Numbered from the stretch's first letter, positions 19,135 through 27,822 are shown. The stretch is DNA of 64,000 nucleotides from Aurantiacibacter xanthus (GCF_003584015.1 NZ_QXFM01000010.1:23085-87084), one strand, 5' to 3'. Notes: generated by a model not told the origin, from the sequence alone. Translations and numbers: made by a program.

Positions 19135-19979
19135 TGACCCGTTTGCACCTCCATTTGCTGTCGGATTCCACCGGCGAAACGCTCGAAATGCTGGCGAAGG
19201 CTTCGCTGGCGCAGTTCGACGATACCGATGTCGTGCGCCATTTCTGGCCGATGGTGCGCTCGCTTCAGCATCTGGAGCGGATCGTCGATGACCTGAAGGC
19301 CAATCCCGGCCTCGTGCTTTATACGCTGGTCAATTCGGAAATCCGCTCGAATCTCGAGATGCGTTGCCGCCAGCTCGGCCTGCCGCATGTGGCCGTGCTC
19401 GATGCGGTGACGGCGGCGCTGGAGGAGCGGCTCGGCCAGCAGGCGCGCGGACGGCCGGGCAAGCAGCACCAGATGGACGAGGCCTATTTCAAGCGCGTCG
19501 ATGCGATTCAATACACGATTGCGCAGGACGACGGGGTCGGGTTCGACAACTGGGAAGAAGCCGATATCGTGCTGGCGGGCGTGTCGCGCACCTCGAAGAC
19601 GCCGACCTCGATCTATCTCGCCAATCGCGGCTTCAAGGTGGCGAATATCCCGCTGGTGGTGGAAAGCCCGCCCCCGCCTGCCTTGTTCAAGCTGCGCCGG
19701 CCCATGGTGGTGGGCCTCACCACCGCACCCAAGCGGTTGATCGAGATCCGCCGCAACCGCCTCTTGTCCCTCAACGAGAGCACCACCACCGCCTATGTCG
19801 ACGAGGAACGGGTGGAAAAGGAAGTCGCCTTCGCGCGGCGCATGTTTGCTGACAACGGCTGGCCGGTGATCGACGTCACCCGCCGCTCGATCGAGGAAAC
19901 CGCCGCCGCGATCATCAAATTGCACAGCGAGCGCGCCAATCGTGCCCGCCAACCCCAGGTCGGACCCAAACCGATATGA
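19134..19979 (+). CDS. ppsR: Pyruvate-phosphate-dikinase/PEP-synthase regulatory protein (DUF299)
   Basis: Bifunctional ADP-dependent kinase and pyrophosphorylase that switches PEP synthase or pyruvate phosphate dikinase off and on. The P-loop-like GVSRTSKTPTSIYLANRG lies near residues 147-164, and the N-terminal HLHLLSDSTGETLE is the family start. ATG 19134 is supported by that homology; in-frame upstream codons lie in the candidate origin. Length 281 aa is typical. The stop overlaps maf by 4 nt, beginning a tight plus-strand operon. Confidence 0.93.
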   Translation: MTRLHLHLLSDSTGETLEMLAKASLAQFDDTDVVRHFWPMVRSLQHLERIVDDLKANPGLVLYTLVNSEIRSNLEMRCRQLGLPHVAVLDAVTAALEERLGQQARGRPGKQHQMDEAYFKRVDAIQYTIAQDDGVGFDNWEEADIVLAGVSRTSKTPTSIYLANRGFKVANIPLVVESPPPPALFKLRRPMVVGLTTAPKRLIEIRRNRLLSLNESTTTAYVDEERVEKEVAFARRMFADNGWPVIDVTRRSIEETAAAIIKLHSERANRARQPQVGPKPI

Positions 19980-20554
19980 TTATCCTTGCCTCCAAGAGCG
20001 CCTCGCGCCGGGCCATGCTCGGCGATGCCGGGGTCGAATTCGACGTGATGCCTGCCGCCGTTGACGAGCGTGCGCTCGAAGCGGCGCTGGGCGCGGTGCC
20101 TCCGTCGCAGGTCGCGCTCGAACTGGCCAAGGCCAAGGCCGTCTCCATCGACGGCGGCGAAGTGCCGGTGCTGGGCAGCGATTCGGTGCTGTCGGTGGCG
20201 GGCGAGCGGTTCGACAAGCCGACCAGCCGCGCGCAGGCAGCCGAGCATCTGCGCTATTTCTCCGGCAAGGAAATGGTGCTGGATTCGGCGGCGGCGATTG
20301 CGCTCGGCGGCTATGTCCGGTGGGAGCACAGCGATCAGGCGCGGCTGACCGTGCGCGATCTGACCGAGGACTTTATCGAGCGCTACCTGCGCGCCGAGTG
20401 GCCCGAGGTCGCCCAGTGCGTCGGCGTGTTCCGGATCGAGGCGATGGGCGTGCAACTGTTCGAGAAGATCGAGGGCGACTATTTCACCGTGCTCGGAATG
20501 CCGTTGCTGCCCGTGCTCCGCGCGCTGCGCGAGCTGGAGGAGCTGCCCGCGTGA
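19976..20554 (+). CDS. maf: Maf-family nucleotide pyrophosphatase
   Basis: Hydrolyses non-canonical or modified nucleoside triphosphates. The N-terminal LASKSASRRAML (residues 4-15) is the Maf SxSxRR signature. The usual GADT motif appears here as LGSDSVL, so the second acidic site is D in GSD. FDKPTSRAQA follows. The length of 192 aa is normal. The gene overlaps ppsR by 4 nt and the aroE GTG start by 4 nt, so the three are translationally coupled. Confidence 0.92.
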   Translation: MIILASKSASRRAMLGDAGVEFDVMPAAVDERALEAALGAVPPSQVALELAKAKAVSIDGGEVPVLGSDSVLSVAGERFDKPTSRAQAAEHLRYFSGKEMVLDSAAAIALGGYVRWEHSDQARLTVRDLTEDFIERYLRAEWPEVAQCVGVFRIEAMGVQLFEKIEGDYFTVLGMPLLPVLRALRELEELPA

Positions 20555-21411
20555 GCCGTCCTTACGCCGAGGTGATCGGCGATCCGATTGCCCATTCGAA
20601 GTCGCCGCTCATTCATGGCCACTGGCTCGGCCGGGCCGGCATCGCCGCCGACTATCGCCATTGCCGCGTGGCGGTGGACGACGTGGCGACCTATCTGGCC
20701 GAACGGCGGGCCGATCCCGACTGGCGCGGCACCAACGTCACCATGCCGCACAAGCTGGCGGTGATGGAGCATCTCGACGTGATCGAGGAGCCGGCGCGGT
20801 CGATTGGCGCGGTGAACACGATCTATCGCGCCGAGGATGGCACCCTGCACGGCACCAACACCGATGCGCCGGGTTTTCTCGAACCGCTGCGTTCGCTGCT
20901 GGACGAAAGCCACCTGTTCCGCATGGCGCGCATTCTCGGCACCGGTGGGGCGGCGCGGGCCATCGTGAAGGCGCTGGCGGGCGAAGGCTTTACGCTGGTG
21001 CTGGCCGGGCGCGACCCGGAGAAGGCCCGCCGCCTGCTCGACGAACTTGCCCCCGAGGGCGAGCATCACGCCGTCGATCTCGCGCACTTTGCCGATCCCA
21101 CCGATTTCGCCTTTGACGACCGTGAGGGCCTGCTCGATCTGGTGGTCAATGCCAGCCCGCTCGGCATGACCGGCCAGCCGCCGCTGCACTTCGATTTCAG
21201 CCATGCCCCGCCGGGCGCCCTCGCCTACGATATCGTGACCAGCCCGCTCGACACGCCGTTCCTGCAAGAGGCGCGCGCGGGAGGCCTGCCGACGGTCGAT
21301 GGCTATGCGATGCTGATCGGGCAGGCTGCCGCCGCGTTCGAACATTTCTTCGGCCAGAAGCCTCCGCGCGAGCAAGGCGATGCCGAATTGCGCGCCCTGC
21401 TCACGGCATGA
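20551..21411 (+). CDS. aroE: Shikimate dehydrogenase
   Basis: NADPH-dependent reduction of 3-dehydroshikimate in the chorismate pathway. Substrate-binding elements are IGDPIAHSKSPLIHGHW (residues 9-25) and NVTMPHK with the catalytic lysine near residue 66, then GAVNT and GTNTDAPGF. The NADP-binding ILGTGGAARAI follows near 130-140. The GTG start overlaps the maf stop (GTGA) and the frame is open upstream without homology. Length 286 aa. Confidence 0.95.
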   Translation: MSRPYAEVIGDPIAHSKSPLIHGHWLGRAGIAADYRHCRVAVDDVATYLAERRADPDWRGTNVTMPHKLAVMEHLDVIEEPARSIGAVNTIYRAEDGTLHGTNTDAPGFLEPLRSLLDESHLFRMARILGTGGAARAIVKALAGEGFTLVLAGRDPEKARRLLDELAPEGEHHAVDLAHFADPTDFAFDDREGLLDLVVNASPLGMTGQPPLHFDFSHAPPGALAYDIVTSPLDTPFLQEARAGGLPTVDGYAMLIGQAAAAFEHFFGQKPPREQGDAELRALLTA

Positions 21412-22001
21412 GTGCTGACGGCCCGATCCTGCTCGGGCTCACCGGCTCGATTGGTATGGGCAAGAGCACGGTGGCACAGATGTTCGCCGATCTCGGCGTG
21501 CCGGTGTTCGATGCCGATGCCGAGGTGCGCGCGATGCAAGGCCCCGGTGGCAGCTTGCTTGGCGCAATAGAGGCCGCGTTTCCCGGCTCCACCGATGAGA
21601 ACGGCGTGCGCCGCGAGGCGCTGGGCGCGCAGGTGTTCCACGATCCGGCGGCGCGTGCGCGGCTGGAGGGGATCGTCCACCCGGCCGTGGCAGAACGGCG
21701 GCGCCTCTTTCTGCTGCGCCATATCGATGCGCCGGTGCTGCTGTTCGACATCCCGCTGCTGTTCGAGACGGGCGCGGACTATGTCGAGCGGACCGTGGTG
21801 GTCTCCGCCCCGCCCGAGGTGCAGCGCGCGCGGGTGCTCGCCCGCCCCGGCATGAGCGAGGAGAAATTCGCCGCGATTCTCGCCGCGCAGATGCCCGATG
21901 CGAAAAAGCGCGAGCGTGCCGACTATGTCATCGACACCGGCCTTCCGCCCGAGGAAACGCGCGCGCAGGTCGCCGAATTGCTGGCCAGCCTGATTGCCTA
22001 G
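21408..22001 (+). CDS. coaE: Dephospho-CoA kinase
   Basis: Last step of coenzyme A synthesis: phosphorylates the 3'-OH of dephospho-CoA. The P-loop GLTGSIGMGKSTVAQMF is near residues 10-26, and FDADAEVR, the CoA-domain LLFDIPLLFETG and the lid region VLARPGMSEEKF follow. 197 aa. ATGA overlap with aroE. Its place between aroE and dnaQ matches alphaproteobacterial origin-proximal gene order. Confidence 0.96.
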   Translation: MSADGPILLGLTGSIGMGKSTVAQMFADLGVPVFDADAEVRAMQGPGGSLLGAIEAAFPGSTDENGVRREALGAQVFHDPAARARLEGIVHPAVAERRRLFLLRHIDAPVLLFDIPLLFETGADYVERTVVVSAPPEVQRARVLARPGMSEEKFAAILAAQMPDAKKRERADYVIDTGLPPEETRAQVAELLASLIA

Positions 22002-22037
22002 TTGCAAGGTCTGCCGCGAAGGCAGATAACGAGTCCC

Positions 22038-22724
22038 ATGCGCGAGATCGTGTTCGACACCGAAACCACCGGCCTTGACCCGCAAACCGGCGACCGGCTG
22101 GTCGAAATCGGCTGCATCGAGATCGTCAACCGCATCCCCACCGGCGCGAACTTCCACGCCTATTTCAACCCCCAGCGCGACATGCCGATGGAGGCCGAAC
22201 GGGTCCACGGCCTCTCCGCCGCCTTCCTCGCCGACAAGCCGCTGTTTGCCGAGCGCACGGCCGAACTGCTCGATTTTCTCGGCGATGCACCGCTGGTGGC
22301 GCACAATGCGCAGTTCGACTTCGGCTTCCTCAACTTCGAGTTGCAGGCCTGCGATCTTGCCCCGATCAGCCTCGAACGGATGATCGACACGCTGGCCATC
22401 GCGCGCAAACGGCATCCCGGCGCGAAGCACACGCTCGATGCGCTCTGTTCGCGCTACGGGGTCGACCGCAGCCACCGCGTGCTGCACGGCGCATTGCTCG
22501 ATGCCGAACTGCTGGCGCAGGTCTATGTCGAGCTGATGGGAGGTCGGCAGATCGGGCTTGGCCTTGCGGTCGAGCACGAGACGACCACCGAGCGGATCGC
22601 CACCTCCTTTGCCCCCAAGCTGGGGCAGCATCGGCCAGCCCGCCCCCATTCTGCGACGGATGACGAAATTACGCGGCACCAGGAGTTTCTGAAAACATTA
22701 AGTTCCCCTCTCTGGACGCAATGA
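22038..22724 (+). CDS. dnaQ: DNA polymerase III epsilon subunit (3'-5' proofreading exonuclease)
   Basis: DEDDh exonuclease. Exo I is FDTETTGLDP (residues 5-14), Exo II VAHNAQFDFGFLN near 86-98, and Exo III HRVLHGALLDAELLA near 148-162 with the catalytic His. A C-terminal helix rich in charged residues should bind the alpha subunit. The ATG gives MREIVFDTET, the usual start; 12 in-frame codons upstream are open but unlikely. Length 228 aa. Confidence 0.96.
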   Translation: MREIVFDTETTGLDPQTGDRLVEIGCIEIVNRIPTGANFHAYFNPQRDMPMEAERVHGLSAAFLADKPLFAERTAELLDFLGDAPLVAHNAQFDFGFLNFELQACDLAPISLERMIDTLAIARKRHPGAKHTLDALCSRYGVDRSHRVLHGALLDAELLAQVYVELMGGRQIGLGLAVEHETTTERIATSFAPKLGQHRPARPHSATDDEITRHQEFLKTLSSPLWTQ

Positions 22725-22775
22725 GGCGTCGTACCCATATCGGGTATGGTACAAGTGAGAAGCAGGAGAAGTCTT

Positions 22776-23357
22776 ATGGATATTCGTGTGTCGGGCCACC
22801 AGGTGGATACCGGTTCAGCGCTGCAGGAGCATGCCTCCGATCGCCTCACCACGATTGTCGACAAGCACTTCAGTCGAGCGCTGTCCTCGACCGTCACCTT
22901 TGGCAAGGCACCCGCAAACGCCTTTGCTGCTGACATCATCCTGCACGTCAACCACGGGCTGATCCTCAAGAGCCGTGGGCAGGCGCACGATGCGCACCAG
23001 GCCTTCGACCAGGCGGCGGAGAAGATCGAGAAGCAGCTGCGCCGCTACAAGCGTCGCCTCAAGGGCCACCACGAACAGGCAGTCCATGCCGTGCGTGAGG
23101 AAGAGGCCGCCTACACCGTCTTCGCGCCGTTCCCGTTTGAAGATAACGATAACGTCGAGGAAGAAGTGGGCGAAGATGCGCCCGCTATCATCGCTGAAAC
23201 CAGCATTGATGTGCCCGAAGTGAGCGTGGCCGATGCAGTGATGTTGCTTGACCTGCGTCACACAAATGCCTTGTTTTTCAAAAACGCTGGCACCGGACGT
23301 CATAATATGGTCTATCGCCGGGATGACGGGGCCATCGGCTGGGTCGAACCCGCCTGA
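22776..23357 (+). CDS. hpf: Long-form ribosome hibernation promoting factor
   Basis: Binds 30S subunits and drives 100S dimer formation in stationary phase. The N-terminal S30AE domain (residues 1-100) starts MDIRVSGHQVDTGSALQEH. After an acidic linker (about 118-140) comes the C-terminal dimerisation domain, ending near MVYRRDDGAIGWVEPA. Long-form HPF is the normal alphaproteobacterial type. AGGAGA precedes the ATG by 8 nt. The leader contains a short dyad TACCC-N5-GGGTA (22732-22746). ptsN follows, as in many proteobacteria. Confidence 0.94.
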   Translation: MDIRVSGHQVDTGSALQEHASDRLTTIVDKHFSRALSSTVTFGKAPANAFAADIILHVNHGLILKSRGQAHDAHQAFDQAAEKIEKQLRRYKRRLKGHHEQAVHAVREEEAAYTVFAPFPFEDNDNVEEEVGEDAPAIIAETSIDVPEVSVADAVMLLDLRHTNALFFKNAGTGRHNMVYRRDDGAIGWVEPA

Positions 23358-23417
23358 TGATCGGACCGGGCCTTGCATCGATGGTGTAAGGCTCCTGTTA
23401 TAGCGAAGTGACTATAG

Positions 23418-23444
23418 GGCCCGCATCCCCGTGATGCGGGCCTT
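23418..23444 (+). terminator. Stem-loop between hpf and ptsN
   Basis: GGCCCGCATC at 23418-23427 pairs perfectly with GATGCGGGCC at 23433-23442, followed by only TT. It may be a partial terminator that sets the hpf:ptsN ratio. Confidence 0.55.
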
Positions 23445-23491
23445 AAGCCGAGGTGGAAACAGCCCCGGCGCGAAAGAACGAACCACAGACC

Positions 23492-23953
23492 ATGCACGCC
23501 ACCTTTGCCATGAACCCGCAGTCGGTCGACATCGTCGATGCGGCGACCAAGGATGACATCCTTGAGCAGCTCAGCGCGCTGTTTGCGCGCGCCTATGAGC
23601 TGGATGCCGAGCAGGTGCTGGAGGCTCTGGTCGAGCGCGAGAGCCTTGGCAGCACCGGTTTCGGCCGCGGGGTGGCTATTCCGCACGCGCGCATTGCGCG
23701 CATCAAGCGTCCGATTGCCGCGCTGATGCGGCTGAAGCGGCCCGCCGATTTCGCCGCTGCCGATGGCATGCCGGTCGATCTCGTGTTCGGCCTGCTCTCG
23801 CCCGAAGGCAGCGGGGCGATGCACCTGCATGCCCTGGCCGAGATTTCGCGCCTGATGCGCGATGAAGAGGTCCACGAGGCACTGAGCGAAGCGCCCGATG
23901 GCGAGGCGCTTTACGGTCTGCTCACCAATGCGTCGGATCGTGACGCCGCCTGA
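23492..23953 (+). CDS. ptsN: Nitrogen-PTS enzyme IIA (PtsN)
   Basis: EIIANtr, terminal phosphoacceptor of the PTSNtr regulatory chain that links nitrogen/carbon and potassium status. The active-site histidine lies in GVAIPHARI near residue 60. The rest follows the PTS_EIIA_2 fold (AEISRLMRDEEVHEAL near the end). 153 aa from this ATG. Another ATG lies six codons further and a GTG 39 nt earlier; no ribosome-binding site clearly decides. It follows hpf as in the rpoN-hpf-ptsN cluster of other proteobacteria. Confidence 0.9.
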   Translation: MHATFAMNPQSVDIVDAATKDDILEQLSALFARAYELDAEQVLEALVERESLGSTGFGRGVAIPHARIARIKRPIAALMRLKRPADFAAADGMPVDLVFGLLSPEGSGAMHLHALAEISRLMRDEEVHEALSEAPDGEALYGLLTNASDRDAA

Positions 23954-24428
23954 GCGGGCGGGCGCGGACCCCGCATCGGCGAGCGGGGCGCAGGCGCACT
24001 ATCGCGCGCTCGAGCATCTCTATGCCTCGGCCCCGATCAACGACCTGTTCGCCTCGCGGCTTGAAATCACCGAACCCGGCATGGCGCGGATCACCTTCAC
24101 GGTGGACGAGCGGGTCTATCACGCTGCCGGTGCAGCCCATGGCACGATCTATTTCAAGATGCTCGACGATGCGGCCTTTTATGCCGCCAATTCGCTGGTG
24201 TCTGACCGGTTTTTGCTGACCACGGGGTTCAATCTCCATTTCACCAAGCCGGTCCGTGGCGGCAAGGTGGTGGCTGAGGGGCGCTGGATCAGCGGCAAGC
24301 GCCGGGTGTTCATCGCCGAAGCCCATCTTACCGACGAAGAGGGCGACGAAGTCGGCCGTGGCACGGGCACCTTCATGCGCTCGCGCATCGCGCTGTCGGG
24401 CCTCGACGGCTATCGTCTGCCGGGCTGA
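23940..24428 (+). CDS. PaaI-type hotdog thioesterase
   Basis: Hotdog-fold acyl-CoA thioesterase family, 162 aa. The hotdog central helix and active-site region read YHAAGAAHGTIYFKMLDDAAFYAA (two runs, near residues 60-83), where HG and D are the usual catalytic positions, followed by LHFTKPVRGGKVVAEGRW. The substrate is not predictable. The GTG start overlaps ptsN by 14 nt; an ATG 12 nt earlier is an alternative. It is likely co-transcribed with ptsN and the DUF1491 gene. Confidence 0.8.
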   Translation: MTPPERAGADPASASGAQAHYRALEHLYASAPINDLFASRLEITEPGMARITFTVDERVYHAAGAAHGTIYFKMLDDAAFYAANSLVSDRFLLTTGFNLHFTKPVRGGKVVAEGRWISGKRRVFIAEAHLTDEEGDEVGRGTGTFMRSRIALSGLDGYRLPG

Positions 24429-24441
24429 GACGAGGCACAGC

Positions 24442-24768
24442 TTGGATACCGCGCGCATTCCCGCTCACCTCGAAGTGGCCGGTCTGCTGCGTGCGGTGGA
24501 GGCCCAAGGGGGTTTCGGCACCGTTCTGGCTAAGGGGGAACACGAGGCCGGGACATTGCTGGTCATCTGTTGCGATCGGGGCACAAACGGTTGCCTGTTT
24601 GAACGGATGCCGCAGCTCGACGGCACCCGGAAATGGACCCTTTCCAAGCAGGAAAGCCATGAAAATCCATTGGAAATCACCGAATACTGGCAGCGCCGCA
24701 AGCGTCAGGATCACGATCTGTGGGTGATCGAACTAGACCATCCCGAAGCGACCCGATTCCTGACCTAG
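24442..24768 (+). CDS. DUF1491-family protein
   Basis: 108 aa, from a TTG start with GAGG six nt upstream. The sequence begins with the family pattern ARIPAHLEVAGLLRAVEAQ, continues with GTLLVICC and ERMPQLDGTRKWTL, and ends in DLWVIELDHPEATRFLT. It is an alphaproteobacterial family of unknown function, probably soluble. It is the last gene of the tight plus-strand run that starts at ppsR. After it, 214 bp up to the next start hold no convincing gene. Confidence 0.82.
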   Translation: MDTARIPAHLEVAGLLRAVEAQGGFGTVLAKGEHEAGTLLVICCDRGTNGCLFERMPQLDGTRKWTLSKQESHENPLEITEYWQRRKRQDHDLWVIELDHPEATRFLT

Positions 24769-24982
24769 TGGTCTCACTCCGGTTGACTTTGGATATCCGA
24801 GGGCTATTTGGCCCGCGCCTTTCCTGAAGAAGCGTAAACCATGCTTTCCGACATTTCGGTCGGTTGTCGTGGTGCGCAGACGGGGAGACGCCGCCGGGCC
24901 ACCGCACGATACTGTGGCCTTGCCGAGCGCCTGTTGATCGCGCTGGCAAGCCTTTGGCCCGGACTGGCTTCTCACCGCCCTG

Positions 24983-25660
24983 GTGACGGAATACATGATT
25001 GCAGGATTTGTCCGTGTCGGGGTGATTGCCTCGGCCGTAACTCTGTTTGGCGCGACTCTCGGCACCATTGCCGAAGGCGCCAGAGCCCAGGATCAGGGCG
25101 TGGCCGAAGAGGCCCGGACGATCGATCAGATTTCTTCCGGGAACACCGCGGCCAACGAAGTGCGCTTCGTGGCGAGCCCGGTGGTCCAGGACACCGACAC
25201 CGCCGAAGATGGGCCAGCCATCGTGCTGCCGCCGGTCGATGTCAGCAACCTGCGCGAACTGGTGGCGCAGACCGAAACCGGCGACGCGCTGACCGGCGAT
25301 CTCAAGTGCCTTGCCCAGGCCGTCTACTTCGAATCGCGCGGCGAACCGCTGGCAGGCCAGCTGGCCGTGGCCCGTGTCATCATCAACCGCGCGGAGAGCG
25401 CATCGTTCCCCGACAGCTATTGCGGTGTGGTGCGGCAGCGGGCGCAGTTCTCGTTCGTGCGCGGCGGGCGCATACCCGAGCCCAATCGCAATTCCGTCGC
25501 CTGGCAGCGCGCCAAGGCTATCGCGCAGATCGCCGAACGCGACATGTGGGACAGCGATGCCGAAGATGCGCTCTATTTCCACGCCACGCACGTGCGCCCG
25601 CGCTGGGCCCGCTCCAAGGTGGCGCGGGCGACCATCGACAGCCACATCTTCTATCGCTGA
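24983..25660 (+). CDS. Secreted cell wall hydrolase (SleB/Hydrolase_2 domain)
   Basis: 225 aa. An N-terminal hydrophobic segment (residues 6-32) should export or anchor the protein. After a linker rich in V, D, T and P, the C-terminal SleB-type domain begins around residue 103 with LKCLAQAVYFESRGEP, whose glutamate is the probable catalytic residue. VARVIINRAES, CGVVRQRAQFSF and DALYFHATHVRPRW follow. SleB relatives are spore-cortex lytic transglycosylases; in non-sporeformers they act on peptidoglycan. GTG start; an ATG four codons later is possible. Confidence 0.85.
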   Translation: MTEYMIAGFVRVGVIASAVTLFGATLGTIAEGARAQDQGVAEEARTIDQISSGNTAANEVRFVASPVVQDTDTAEDGPAIVLPPVDVSNLRELVAQTETGDALTGDLKCLAQAVYFESRGEPLAGQLAVARVIINRAESASFPDSYCGVVRQRAQFSFVRGGRIPEPNRNSVAWQRAKAIAQIAERDMWDSDAEDALYFHATHVRPRWARSKVARATIDSHIFYR

Positions 25661-25675
25661 GACAGCGGGTATTGA

Positions 25676-25781
25676 CCGTTCGTGCTGAGGAGGGTGACGC
25701 CGTTGGCTGAACCCGTCCTGTAGCGCGAGGCTCAATCCTTCGAGACGCTCAGACTGCGTCTTCACTCCTCAGGACGAACGG
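25676..25781. repeat. Palindromic repeat with 17-bp arms (CCGTTCGTGCTGAGGAG family)
   Basis: The left arm (25676-25692) and right arm (25765-25781) are inverted copies with one mismatch, separated by 72 bp. The arm sequence belongs to the same general family as the element inside sufC (CCGTTCG...CTGAG). It lies between convergent genes. Confidence 0.75.
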
Positions 25782-25797
25782 GTGAGCGGGTTGGTGT

Positions 25798-26568
25798 TCA
25801 GCCAAGCTCCACCCACACCGGGGCGTGGTCGCTGGCCTTTTCGCGCCCGCGGTATTCCTTATCGACGCCGGCGGCGTTCATGCGGTCGGCGCATTCGGGC
25901 GACAGCAGCAGGTGATCGATGCGGAAGCCGTGGTCGCGCTGCCAGGCGCCGGCCTGATAGTCCCAGAAGGTCCAGACGCCGCCGCGCGGGTTCAGCACGT
26001 TCAGCGCATCGGTCCAGCCCAGCCCGAGCAGGCGGGCATAGGCGTCGCGCGATTCGGGCTGCATCAGCGCGTCGCTGGCCATCGCCTTCACCGAATAGAC
26101 GTCCTTGTCCTCGGGAATGACATTGAAGTCGCCCAGCACCACGCAGGGCTTTTCGCTCGCCAGCAGACCTTCGAGGTGAAGGCGGAGCCGCTCCATCCAC
26201 GCCAGCTTGTAGTCGAACTTGGGGCCGGGCTGGGGGTTGCCGTTGGGCAGGTAGAGGTTGGCGACGTGGACGCCGTTGAAGTCCGCCTCGATGAAACGCG
26301 CCTGTTCGTCGTCAGGATCGCCCGGAAGCCCGCGTGAGACGTTTTCCGCCGGACCGCCATCGGTGAGGATGGCGACGCCGTTGAAGCCCTTCTGGCCGTG
26401 GGTCTCGACATGGTAGCCGATCGCCTCGAACTCTTTCCTCGGAAAGCCCTCGTCCTGGCTCTTGATCTCCTGCAGGCAGGCGATGGCGGGGCGTGTCTCC
26501 TCCAGCCATTCGATCAGGCGCGGCAGGCGTGCTTTCACGCCGTTGATGTTGAAGCTGGCGATGCGCAC
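25798..26568 (-). CDS. xthA: Exodeoxyribonuclease III (AP endonuclease)
   Basis: Mg-dependent endonuclease/exonuclease/phosphatase-fold enzyme of base-excision repair. N-terminal RIASFNINGVKARL, LQEIKSQDEGFP with the metal-binding glutamate, the active-site LGDFNVIPEDKDVY and the C-terminal SDHAPVWVEL are all in place. GTG start lies 1 nt after the erpA stop; the frame stays open into erpA but the homology starts at VRIASFN. 256 aa. Co-transcription with erpA is likely. Confidence 0.95.
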   Translation of the reverse strand: MRIASFNINGVKARLPRLIEWLEETRPAIACLQEIKSQDEGFPRKEFEAIGYHVETHGQKGFNGVAILTDGGPAENVSRGLPGDPDDEQARFIEADFNGVHVANLYLPNGNPQPGPKFDYKLAWMERLRLHLEGLLASEKPCVVLGDFNVIPEDKDVYSVKAMASDALMQPESRDAYARLLGLGWTDALNVLNPRGGVWTFWDYQAGAWQRDHGFRIDHLLLSPECADRMNAAGVDKEYRGREKASDHAPVWVELG

Positions 26569-26569
26569 G

Positions 26570-26899
26570 TCAGATGCCGAAGCTCGAACCGCAGCCGCAG
26601 CCCGAGGCGGCGTTCGGGTTCTCGACCCGGAAGGCCGCCCCGCCCAGCGATTCGACATAGTCGACCGTCGCCCCGCCGACGAGATCGAGGCTGACCGGAT
26701 CGACCACCAGCCGCACGCCCGCCGTCTCGCTCACCGCATCGTCGTCCTCGGCCGTCTCGGCGAGGTCGAACTTGTACTGGAAGCCAGAGCACCCTCCCCC
26801 TTCCACCGACAGGCGCAGGATGGCGGGCTTGTGCTGGCGCTCGGCAATCGCATTGATGCGTGCGGCGGCGGCTTCGGTGAGGGTCAGGGGGCTGGTCAT
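26570..26899 (-). CDS. erpA: A-type iron-sulfur carrier ErpA
   Basis: 109-aa HesB/IscA-fold protein that delivers [Fe-S] clusters to apo-enzymes. The three cluster cysteines are in GGGCSGFQYKFD near residues 34-45 and GCGCGSSF near the C-terminus. Distinct from the second A-type protein at the end of the suf operon in this window. It is followed immediately by xthA. Confidence 0.9.
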   Translation of the reverse strand: MTSPLTLTEAAAARINAIAERQHKPAILRLSVEGGGCSGFQYKFDLAETAEDDDAVSETAGVRLVVDPVSLDLVGGATVDYVESLGGAAFRVENPNAASGCGCGSSFGI

Positions 26900-26930
26900 G
26901 CCCCTGATCTAGGCCTTGGCAGGCGCAGGC

Positions 26931-27359
26931 TCAAGCCGAGGTGATATATTCGCGCATCTGATCGGCCTCGGATTCGATCTGATCCATGCGGAACTTGATC
27001 AGATCGCCGATGGAAACGAAGCCGACCATGCGCTGCCCGTCCATCACCGGCAGATGGCGGATGCGGCGCCGGGTCATCAGCGACAGCGCCCTGAGCACGC
27101 TGGTGTCGACTGCGATGGTGATCGGCGGGCTGGTCATCACCTCGCCCACCGTGCGGCTGAGCGCGCGTTCGCCTTCGCGCGCAATCGAATAGAGCAGATC
27201 GCGCTCGGAGAAGATGCCCGCGATCTCGTCGCCCGCGAGCACCGGCAGCGCACCGATGCGCCGTTCCGCCAGCAATCCGGCGGCGGTCTGGACGCTTTCG
27301 CTGGCGGTGCAGGAAATCACCTGCGACTCACGGCTTTCGAGTATCATCGCAATCGTCAT
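26931..27359 (-). CDS. CBS-domain pair protein
   Basis: 142 aa made up of two tandem CBS motifs. The first (about 10-65) contains AERRIGALPVLAGDEIAGIFSERDLL. The second (about 75-130) contains MTRRRIRHLPVMDGQRMVGFVSIGDLI (each quoted in part of a contiguous family pattern). Such stand-alone CBS pairs bind adenine nucleotides and regulate partners that cannot be named here. A GGAGGG ribosome-binding site precedes the ATG. Open frame upstream has no homology. Confidence 0.88.
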   Translation of the reverse strand: MTIAMILESRESQVISCTASESVQTAAGLLAERRIGALPVLAGDEIAGIFSERDLLYSIAREGERALSRTVGEVMTSPPITIAVDTSVLRALSLMTRRRIRHLPVMDGQRMVGFVSIGDLIKFRMDQIESEADQMREYITSA

Positions 27360-27486
27360 GGCTGTGCCCTCCCGTGCCTGGCCGTGATGCGGCCTTGTCC
27401 GTATAGTGCCACGCTTTGGCCGGTCTGCGCAAATCGAAGCGATGGTTTGCCTTGCGGAAAGGTGCGCGAACGGGCATTGCGAGCCC

Positions 27487-27822
27487 ATGATTGGCTCCTC
27501 CCCCCTCGACGACCCCAAGAAGGCCACTCACGCCTGGGCGCGCTTTCGCCGTTTGATGTGGTTCATGCTCTCCATTACCGTGGTAACGGTGGTGGTGGCG
27601 CTTGCGGTGATCTACAGTCAGGTCGAGGACGTTTCGCCGCACTTCTTCATCGCCACGGCACTGGGGATCGGCCTTTCGATGCTGCTGATGAGCGCGCTGA
27701 TGGGGCTGGTGTTTCTCTCCAGCGGGTCCGGGCACGATGAGTCGGTAGAAGACTCGCGCGATAAGCCCGATTCGCCGGCAAGGCCGCCGCTCGATCGCCG
27801 CAAGGCACGCTGGAAAGACTAG
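27487..27822 (+). CDS. Small two-helix membrane protein, unknown function
   Basis: 111 aa. Two hydrophobic helices (about residues 24-44 and 54-76) are flanked by a short cytoplasmic N-terminus and a charged C-terminal tail with repeated D, S, R and K. I recognise no family, although similar small proteins occur beside this ferredoxin gene in sphingomonads. Its end overlaps the end of the convergent ferredoxin gene by 4 bp. Confidence 0.7.
   Translation: MIGSSPLDDPKKATHAWARFRRLMWFMLSITVVTVVVALAVIYSQVEDVSPHFFIATALGIGLSMLLMSALMGLVFLSSGSGHDESVEDSRDKPDSPARPPLDRRKARWKD

Noticed and set aside
19134..19979. A dnaA gene next to the origin
   Set aside because: No DnaA-like AAA+ protein lies in the window; in many alphaproteobacteria dnaA is elsewhere, so its absence does not count against oriC.
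24841..25710. An alternative open frame of 289 codons across the cell-wall hydrolase
   Set aside because: Arginine-rich translation without homology; the SleB-type domain is in another frame.
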